From Simkania negevensis (GTDB taxonomy: Bacteria; Chlamydiota; Chlamydiia; Chlamydiales; Simkaniaceae), in contig JACPWA010000231.1 of NCBI GenBank assembly GCA_016191565.1, positions 1 through 5,154 on the forward strand: a stretch of 5,154 nucleotides of DNA. The letters are read 5' to 3'. Shown piece by piece: positions 1 through 3,986 of the stretch (its first letter is position 1; each line of letters starts with the position of its first letter). Made by a program: the position numbers and the translations under genes. The notes beneath the pieces are model-generated. The model was not told the DNA's origin and did not search any database. It worked only from the letters and a program-made list of their open reading frames with translations.

Positions 1-246
1 CAATGCTTGTCCCATCAGATAGCCGATGAAAAGACCAATCACTGCAATATTAAATGCTCGCAGGTTAAATCTTCGAAAGTAGATGTCGAAAGCAATAATA
101 AGAAGTGCAAAGACAAGCCCTATACCAATTCCGATCAAGGCATTGACAGCCATCGTGCCGACTGGTCTGGAGATCATGAAGGTGTTCATAAAAAAAATAG
201 ATAAGACTACAAATAATATTCGTATGAGACCGAGTGAAATATTCAT
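1..246 (-). CDS. Membrane N-terminus of a probable PIN/TRAM (YacL-type) protein, partial
   Basis: The minus strand is open from an ATG at 244-246 to the window edge, giving 82 codons with no stop. The C-terminal part of the gene lies outside. The peptide is hydrophobic with three likely membrane helices (about residues 5-24, 33-53 and 64-82), separated by a short polar turn (ISRPVG) and a basic loop (YFRRFNLR). The segment RRFNLRAFN followed by GLFIGYLMGQAL resembles, from memory, the N-terminal anchor of membrane-bound PIN/TRAM proteins of the YacL type. In those proteins the anchor precedes a cytoplasmic PIN nuclease-like domain and a TRAM RNA-binding domain. Neither domain is visible here, so the name is an inference. 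An AGGG six bases before the ATG is a plausible ribosome binding site. The gene is divergent from the membrane-protein gene at 403. It could instead be another small multi-helix membrane protein. Confidence 0.6.
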   Translation of the reverse strand, partial: MNISLGLIRILFVVLSIFFMNTFMISRPVGTMAVNALIGIGIGLVFALLIIAFDIYFRRFNLRAFNIAVIGLFIGYLMGQAL

Positions 247-263
247 ATAAAACCCTATACATT

Positions 264-269
264 ATTATA
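264..269 (-). promoter_or_regulatory. Possible -10 box of the leftward PIN/TRAM-like gene
   Basis: The minus strand reads TATAAT here, 17 bases upstream of the ATG at 246. Transcription would start just before the AGGG ribosome binding site and leave a very short leader. No good -35 hexamer lies 16-18 bases upstream (TTCTTC-like at best). A perfect TTGACA on this strand (321-326) is about 50 bases away, too far to pair with it. AT-rich DNA gives such -10 matches by chance, so the call is weak. Confidence 0.3.
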
Positions 270-319
270 AAAGAAACTCTCTATTGAGAAGAATTCATCT
301 TCCTGGAACTGCTTTGAAT

Positions 320-348
320 TTGTCAACAAAATAAAATTTAAATATGGT
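320..348 (+). promoter_or_regulatory. Candidate sigma70-type promoter for the 172-residue membrane protein
   Basis: TTGTCA (320-325; five of six consensus bases) is followed after exactly 17 bases by TATGGT (343-348; four of six). The predicted start near 355 falls at the edge of a palindrome (356-368), and the leader to the ATG at 403 would be about 48 bases. An overlapping alternative is TTGAAT (314-319) with TTTAAA (337-342). The region is AT-rich, so chance matches are possible. Confidence 0.35.
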
Positions 349-355
349 AACATAT

Positions 356-368
356 GCGTTTAAAACGC
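356..368. promoter_or_regulatory. Perfect 6-bp palindrome at a predicted transcription start, possible operator
   Basis: GCGTTT, one A, then AAACGC form a perfect inverted repeat with a one-base spacer. It lies directly after the candidate -10 box of the rightward gene, in the divergent intergenic region. Its size and place would suit a repressor dimer site. It is short, however, and no second copy or known operator consensus supports it. Confidence 0.2.
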
Positions 369-402
369 CTATTACAAACTCATCTTATGCAAAAAGGAGA
401 CT

Positions 403-921
403 ATGATTACACTTACTAAAACAAGAGCTTTTATTCTATCCGGAGTGATCTGGTTGGCTATAGGCACCTTACTCATTTATAAAGGCACCTTCTTCATTTT
501 AGAAGAACTCCATCTTCTTCTTGCTGGAACTCTTCCTCCCTTTTCGTTAATTCTTTTTTTTTCCCATTTCTCGGGAAACTTTGAGCGAGCAACTCTCTTC
601 CTCTTTTCCTTTTCCTTCCTTATTGGCTTACTTAAAGGGCGTTTTGCTTTAAAAAAGACGGCAGGAAGGGTGATCCAGAGGATCGCTTTTCAAGGCTCTT
701 CTTTAAGCTGGAAGAGCCTTTATTCAAAGCCCTATCTTATCCTCCTTGGGTTGATGTTTCTTCTAGGGATGAGTCTTAAATATCTTCCTTTTCCTTTAGG
801 AGTTAGGGGCGGGATCGATTTTGTTGTGGGAGTAGCTCTTATCTATGGGTCGTTTTTCTATTTTAAAAGCGTGTTTATATATTCTAAAGAAATTTTTACT
901 CAGGACAAGCAGCAAAATTAA
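403..921 (+). CDS. Conserved-type integral membrane protein of unknown function, 172 aa
   Basis: I cannot assign a named family. The ATG at 403 has a strong ribosome binding site (AAGGAGA, 394-400) and the frame is clean to TAA at 919-921. The protein is very hydrophobic, with probable membrane helices at about residues 8-32, 62-78, 109-128 and 136-157 and a possible further one at 37-55. Between the second and third lies a basic, probably cytoplasmic loop with the KGRFALKKT motif (about 79-86). Near the C-terminus, RGGID followed by GVALIYGSFFYFK gives the pattern of a charged R-G-x-I-D start and a small-residue helix. The first helix (GVIWLAIGTLLIYKG) resembles the last (GGIDFVVGVALIYGS) in spacing, a weak hint of internal symmetry. 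lgt starts 77 bases downstream on the same strand, so the two may be cotranscribed, though lgt may also have its own -10 box. No enzyme motif is visible. Confidence 0.85.
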   Translation: MITLTKTRAFILSGVIWLAIGTLLIYKGTFFILEELHLLLAGTLPPFSLILFFSHFSGNFERATLFLFSFSFLIGLLKGRFALKKTAGRVIQRIAFQGSSLSWKSLYSKPYLILLGLMFLLGMSLKYLPFPLGVRGGIDFVVGVALIYGSFFYFKSVFIYSKEIFTQDKQQN

Positions 922-944
922 AGGCGTTTATTTGCGCTTTTCTC

Positions 945-950
945 TATAAT
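945..950 (+). promoter_or_regulatory. Possible -10 box for lgt
   Basis: A perfect TATAAT lies 48 bases before the lgt ATG, inside the 77-base gap after the upstream gene. No convincing -35 sits 16-18 bases upstream (AAGGCG to GGCGTT) and there is no TGn extension. Chlamydial promoters often have poor -35 matches, so an internal lgt promoter is possible, but readthrough from the upstream gene would also serve. Confidence 0.3.
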
Positions 951-998
951 CTAGACTTTAGCACACTTAATATGAGTTAAAGCTTAGAGTAAAACAGG

Positions 999-2261
999 AT
1001 GCGCCTTTCCTTTCTTTATTGGGACCCACAGCCGATTGCCTTTACCCTTCCATTCTTCAATCATCCAATCGCTTGGTATGGGATCCTTTTTGCTGGAGGA
1101 TTTTTTCTTGGGTTTCTTCTCCTGCGCTCTCTTTTAGAAAAATTTTTCTCCTCCCGCCCAGAATGTACCTTTGAAGATATTAAAGATTGGGAGCAGTTTA
1201 GGCAGATTGATCCAAAGCTATACGGTGAAGGGAAAAAGCAAGAATCTCTTCTTAAGAGATGCAATGAATTATTAATGGAGCTGAAACCGATAGACCTTCA
1301 TTCTTTTAGCAAAAAGGAAAAAGCTCTTCTTCAATTTGCTAAAAACTGGTTTGAGCCTTCCTCCTACCAGAAACTTGCGAATCGATTGCTCCTTGAAAAA
1401 AAGTATCCCCTCCTTTTTCAAACTCTGAGGGATCGAGCTAGCCAGTTTACTGAAAAACTCACTCTCTATCTAATGTTGGGAGCAGTCTTAGGAGCTCGAA
1501 TAGGACACCTTCTTTTTTATGAAAACTGGACGAATTATCTTCAACATCCTCTTTTGATATTTAAGACCTGGGAAGGGGGTCTTGCCAGTCATGGAGGATT
1601 GTTCGGGATTGTTTTAGCCCTTCTTATTGTTTTAAAAAGATGGAAAAAAAAGATCCCTTCTCTTTCTTTTTTTCTCCTTTTGGATTTTTTAGCGGCTCCT
1701 GCTTTTCTTTGTGGGGTGTTTATCCGATTGGGAAATTTTATTAATCAAGAGATTTTAGGCAAGGTAACAAGCGTTCCCTGGGCTGTCGTATTTGAGAGTC
1801 CAGCAGGAGGCTTGCTTCCTCTTCCTCGTCATCCTGTGCAACTCTATGAGGCTCTTTTTTATTTGGCCGCTTTCCTCTTTTTTCTCTGCTTTTTCCCTTC
1901 CCTTTTTTCGCAAGCATATCGCAAATTGCTTAGCAAAGAGAGTGATATTGCAGCCATATCAAAGGTGAGCACTTATCCAGGGAAGATGAGTCAATATGAT
2001 GGCCACAAACATTCACAAAACCTGAAGATTTGTGGTATAGGAATGGCAAGTAGTTATGCTATTACTCTAACGTTCTTATTCCGATTTTTTATTGAATTTT
2101 TTAAAGAAGAGCAAAGCCGCTATCTCTTTCTTCCCTATTTCACGATGGGGCAATATTTAAGCCTCCCAATGATTTTTTTGGGAATCTTTTTTCTTTTTTC
2201 TTTATCCAGCCGCTTGCAAAAAAAGGGGAGAGGATGGAGTTATACTGACCGCAAACAATAA
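999..2261 (+). CDS. lgt: Prolipoprotein diacylglyceryl transferase (Lgt), enlarged
   Basis: Lgt is an inner-membrane enzyme that moves diacylglycerol from phosphatidylglycerol to the lipobox cysteine of prolipoproteins. Family motifs appear in order: HPIAWYG (22-28), GARIGHLLFY (165-174), GGLASHGG (193-200), RLGNFINQEILG (243-254), PRHPVQLYE (276-284), FRFFIEFFKEE (361-371) and MGQYLSLPMI (383-392). H198, R243, N246, R362 and E366 appear to match catalytic or lipid-binding positions around E. coli H103, R143, N146, R239 and E243. The arginine after EFF is lysine (K369). At 420 residues the protein is over 100 longer than usual. A charged segment of about 100 residues (about 47-152) follows helix 1, and about 45 polar residues (about 303-348) precede the last motifs. 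The frame is unbroken and all core motifs remain, so it is probably functional. The start is fixed by homology, because AGG merely abuts the ATG. The stop forms TAATGA. Confidence 0.95.
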   Translation: MRLSFLYWDPQPIAFTLPFFNHPIAWYGILFAGGFFLGFLLLRSLLEKFFSSRPECTFEDIKDWEQFRQIDPKLYGEGKKQESLLKRCNELLMELKPIDLHSFSKKEKALLQFAKNWFEPSSYQKLANRLLLEKKYPLLFQTLRDRASQFTEKLTLYLMLGAVLGARIGHLLFYENWTNYLQHPLLIFKTWEGGLASHGGLFGIVLALLIVLKRWKKKIPSLSFFLLLDFLAAPAFLCGVFIRLGNFINQEILGKVTSVPWAVVFESPAGGLLPLPRHPVQLYEALFYLAAFLFFLCFFPSLFSQAYRKLLSKESDIAAISKVSTYPGKMSQYDGHKHSQNLKICGIGMASSYAITLTFLFRFFIEFFKEEQSRYLFLPYFTMGQYLSLPMIFLGIFFLFSLSSRLQKKGRGWSYTDRKQ

Positions 2262-2326
2262 TGATACAAAGTCAAGTTGAGGAATGCAGTCTATTTGAAG
2301 GATCGTTTCGAAGTTCACATTATTAA
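2261..2326 (+). other. 21-codon frame overlapping the lgt stop, closed by a foldback repeat
   Basis: The lgt stop and an ATG overlap as TAATGA (2259-2264), an arrangement typical of translational coupling. The new frame reads 21 codons, beginning MIQSQVEECSLFEGSF, and ends at TAA 2324-2326. Those three bases are the first of the 28-bp inverted-repeat arm. It may be the stub of a downstream gene cut off by repeat insertion, or chance. I do not recognise the peptide. Confidence 0.2.
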
Positions 2327-2492
2327 CCTGAATTTTGGGTTCAATTTGCTCAGAATCAACAGAGGTTTTCGGGGGAGTTTGATTGTTTTTTTTCGAAGGG
2401 AATATCCAAAGGTGATATTCCTGAGAAAAAAAGGGGGCAAACCTACGAAAAGATTGTTGATAATGAACAAATTGAACCCAAAACTCAGGTTA
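2324..2492. repeat. 169-nt foldback (long inverted repeat) element 1, MITE-like
   Basis: The arms 2324-2351 and 2465-2492 are 28 bases each and match as inverted repeats at 26 positions; the two differences are both transitions. The complementarity continues inward imperfectly (ATCAACA, TTTTCG and GTTTG blocks plus a T-run/A-run pair) to an inner perfect 7-bp pair, GAATATC (2400-2406) and GATATTC (2414-2420). The arm midpoint (2408) and inner-hairpin midpoint (2410) nearly coincide, so the whole segment can fold as one long hairpin. No transposase is encoded. A 77-codon TTG-started frame across it is a by-product. I see no clear target-site duplication. It lies 62 bases after lgt and could act as a transcript end or 3' stabilising structure. 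Confidence 0.8.
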
Positions 2493-2710
2493 CTAGGTAG
2501 TCAGGAGTGAGCGAGAAGAGCAACTCCCGATACTCTATTTGCCAGCTCTTAGCGCTTTGATCTCTTAACCATAACCGTAGTCGATAAATATCTAGTTCTT
2601 CATGAAGTCTACGACGATTAAAACTCCGAGAACCATTTAAACAGTCTCATTAAAGCTCTTGGATAGTCTAAACGATAAAAAGAAAGATCTTCTAACTCAC
2701 GGTACTGTTC
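2485..2710 (-). pseudogene. Probable decayed, frameshifted gene fragment
   Basis: Two minus-strand frames without start codons look protein-like and would join by one frameshift. The upstream part (2710 to 2618) reads EQYRELEDLSFYRLDYPRAL and on to a TAA. The second (2646 to 2485) includes RRRLHEELDIYRLRLWLRDQ and ends LLFSLTPDYLVT at a TGA. The last two codons and the stop lie in or at the edge of foldback arm 2465-2492, suggesting that repeat insertion cut off the original C-terminus. I recognise no family. The fragment lies just downstream of the DUF4116 stop on the same strand, so it could also be a lost extension of that gene or an old neighbour. The short length makes chance open frames a real alternative. 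Confidence 0.3.
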
Positions 2711-2714
2711 CTAC

Positions 2715-3446
2715 CTATGAACTACTGGTTTCTGAAATAATTGAGCTACTAAGCCCTAGCTGAGGCATTTCTGGCTCAAGTAACTTCTGTACTCTTATGC
2801 TTGCATTTTTCATAATAAAATCTCTATACATAAGAGAGCTTCGCTTTATTACAACACGAACAAAATCTTCCCGATCTTTTAGCCTGTTACTTGCAGCATC
2901 AAAAAGATAGTTATATGTTTCCGTCGCGACAAGCATAAATTCTTCATCATCTTTCAACTTGTCACTAGCATAGCGAACGAGGTGGGCGTCTACTTTTATT
3001 GAGCGAAGCATAAATTCCTTATTATTCTTTAAGCTGTCATCTGCATATTGCAGAGCATAGGGATTTCGCTTCATTGCAGCAAGAACAACCTCTTCATCAT
3101 TTTTTAATTTTGGGCTCACTTTACTAAGGGTAGCTAACTCATGGGTAGGAAGCGGGCTGTTAGCGAAATCTTTGTGTTCTTTGTATTCTTTTTCTATTCT
3201 CTCAAGTACCCATGCTTTATTATCCCAGTTGTTTTGCCCAATGAATTGAGCTGGCGGAGATTCAGTAATCAATTTCCTTAAAGTTCCTCGATTGCGAGGT
3301 TTTTGATTTGGGTTCTCTGCATTGCTTAAACGAGTTGTATCTTCCTGCGTTGTTTGAAAAGGGCTTGTGTCTGGAGTTCTTTCAAACGTGCTGCCAGGGA
3401 GGCTAGGAGTGTTTACTTCAGATGATCCACTAATTGTTTCAACCAT
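2715..3446 (-). CDS. DUF4116-type repeat protein, candidate secreted effector, 243 aa
   Basis: Residues 111-210 form four consecutive units of exactly 25 residues, beginning SPKLK, DDSLK, SDKLK and SNRLK. Each has L-K at positions 4-5, an acidic stretch, hydrophobic residues at about 10-12, and YA, AA or DF at the end. This matches my memory of the DUF4116 repeat, common in environmental chlamydiae and of unknown function. Residues 1-58 are rich in Ser, Thr, Pro and Asn and probably disordered; the C-terminus ends in a Ser/Thr tail. No membrane helix or Sec signal is visible. A disordered Ser/Thr-rich start followed by helical repeats suits a type III effector, but that is inference. I chose the ATG at 3444-3446 over the TTG at 3504-3506 because the promoter's -35 box covers that TTG, and an A/G-rich AAAGAAAGAG precedes the ATG. 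Foldback elements lie on both sides. Confidence 0.85.
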   Translation of the reverse strand: MVETISGSSEVNTPSLPGSTFERTPDTSPFQTTQEDTTRLSNAENPNQKPRNRGTLRKLITESPPAQFIGQNNWDNKAWVLERIEKEYKEHKDFANSPLPTHELATLSKVSPKLKNDEEVVLAAMKRNPYALQYADDSLKNNKEFMLRSIKVDAHLVRYASDKLKDDEEFMLVATETYNYLFDAASNRLKDREDFVRVVIKRSSLMYRDFIMKNASIRVQKLLEPEMPQLGLSSSIISETSSS

Positions 3447-3477
3447 ATAAACTCTTTCTTTGATTTGATTGAAGATA

Positions 3478-3506
3478 ATTATAGCATTTACCTTATTTTT
3501 TTTCAA
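3478..3506 (-). promoter_or_regulatory. Sigma70-type promoter of the DUF4116 gene
   Basis: On the minus strand, TTGAAA (3501-3506) is followed after exactly 17 bases by a perfect TATAAT (3478-3483). TGC directly before the -10 gives an extended -10 (TGnTATAAT). Transcription would start near 3470, about 24 bases before the ATG at 3446. This is the best promoter in the window. Its -35 lies only 14 bases from foldback element 2, so that element forms the upstream boundary of the promoter. Confidence 0.65.
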
Positions 3507-3519
3507 TAATTAAGATTAA

Positions 3520-3684
3520 ATTATAGTGGATTAAGTTTTGGATGATAAAATTGACTGTAAGATTTTTGCATGGAATGCAGCATGGAGAACGAGGCGACTT
3601 TGTAAAGTCGGTGAATTCGAATGCGAGATTCCATGCAAAAAGATGCGGATGAATTTTATCATACAAAGTTTAATGCACTATAAT
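3520..3684. repeat. 165-nt foldback (long inverted repeat) element 2, MITE-like
   Basis: The arms 3520-3576 and 3628-3684 are both 57 bases and align as inverted repeats without gaps, identical at about 45 positions. The outer block is ATTATAGTG, a middle block is ATGATAAAATT, and the innermost 14 bases (TTTTTGCATGGAAT) are perfect. A 10-base stretch between the last two blocks is almost unrelated and would form an internal bubble. The 51-base centre carries a perfect palindrome, CGACTTT (3595-3601), GT, AAAGTCG (3604-3610), centred where the arms are centred. No protein is encoded. The TA-containing outer ends recall non-autonomous relatives of TA-targeting transposons, but I see no certain target duplication. 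Confidence 0.9.
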
Positions 3685-3806
3685 AGCCTAAGGAATTTTT
3701 AAATACAGAATTAGGCTCTTAAAAACGTAAATTCTTTTTTTTAAATATGTTGATAATAAATCAAAATAAGAGACGCCAGTTAACAATAAGATCAGTTAGA
3801 GGTTAC

Positions 3807-3965
3807 ACCATTTCCGAAAAATAAACGCATAAATTCGAATTGTAGAAGGCAGCAGATTTAATTCATCGTTTCGAAGCCCATGTTTTTGAACATGAGCAAG
3901 AAAGGATGGATTAAAGATGATATTTTATACGATTCGAATTTATGCGTTTATTTTTCGGAAATGGT
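3807..3965. repeat. 159-nt foldback (long inverted repeat) element 3 with perfect 34-bp arms
   Basis: The arms 3807-3840 and 3932-3965 are perfect 34-base inverted repeats, starting ACCATTTCCG and ending AATTCGAAT. Pairing continues inward imperfectly, including TTTAATTCATCGTTTC against a 14-of-16 partner, down to a CATGTT/AACATG hairpin (3879-3884 and 3889-3894) at the exact centre. TTAC occurs just left of the element (3803-3806) and again one base beyond its right end (3967-3970), a possible but imperfect target duplication. It sits 21 bases after the stop of the right-hand gene and could form the 3' end of that transcript. Perfect arms suggest this copy is younger than the other two. Confidence 0.92.
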
Positions 3966-3986
3966 ATTACATCACTCATGTCTCTT

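Larger units (their letters stand above)
2262..2714. other. Gene-poor interval between lgt and the DUF4116 gene
   Basis: This 453-base stretch holds no intact gene that I can support. It contains a 62-base spacer with the lgt-overlapping mini-frame, then the 169-base foldback repeat (2324-2492), then about 220 bases in which two minus-strand frames look like decayed coding sequence. lgt and the DUF4116 gene converge on it. The foldback is the only strong structure available to end or stabilise either transcript. I see no classical hairpin followed by a T-run. Confidence 0.6.
3447..3986. other. 540-base intergenic region with two foldback repeats and one promoter
   Basis: No coding frame here looks real. 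From left to right it holds the DUF4116 promoter (3478-3506), foldback element 2 (3520-3684), an AT-rich spacer of about 120 bases, and foldback element 3 (3807-3965), which stops 21 bases short of the next gene's stop codon. The spacer carries a small inverted repeat, AGCCTAA (3685-3691) and TTAGGCT (3711-3717), with a 19-base loop and no T-run. The repeats take up about 60 percent of the region. Confidence 0.75.

Noticed and set aside
7..204. 65-codon plus-strand frame at the left edge
   Set aside because: It lies antisense to the hydrophobic PIN/TRAM-like N-terminus, has polar low-complexity sequence and no ribosome binding site.
65..262. 65-codon minus-strand frame rich in Cys and His
   Set aside because: It overlaps the better frame starting at 246 on the same strand, and the Cys/His content comes from reading a membrane coding frame out of phase.
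921..942. Possible terminator between the 172-residue protein gene and lgt (AAAGGCG to GCGCTTTT)
   Set aside because: The stem needs a bulge, leaves only three G-C pairs and has only four T's after it.
1061..1264. 67-codon minus-strand frame inside lgt
   Set aside because: An antisense shadow of conserved Lgt coding sequence, Arg-rich and without start signals.
2302..2313. 12-base match ATCGTTTCGAAG shared with element 3 (3865-3876)
   Set aside because: About one such match is expected by chance in a window this size, and the flanks do not align. It is not enough to link the elements.
2277..2510. 77-codon plus-strand frame starting with TTG
   Set aside because: It runs straight through foldback element 1, so its sequence is set by the inverted repeat; no ribosome binding site or recognisable domain.
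3685..3717. AGCCTAA/TTAGGCT inverted repeat as a terminator
   Set aside because: Seven-bp stem with a 19-base loop and no T-run on either strand.
2324..3965. CRISPR array or retron-like RNA
   Set aside because: The repeats are inverted pairs, not regularly spaced direct repeats, and no Cas or reverse transcriptase gene is present.
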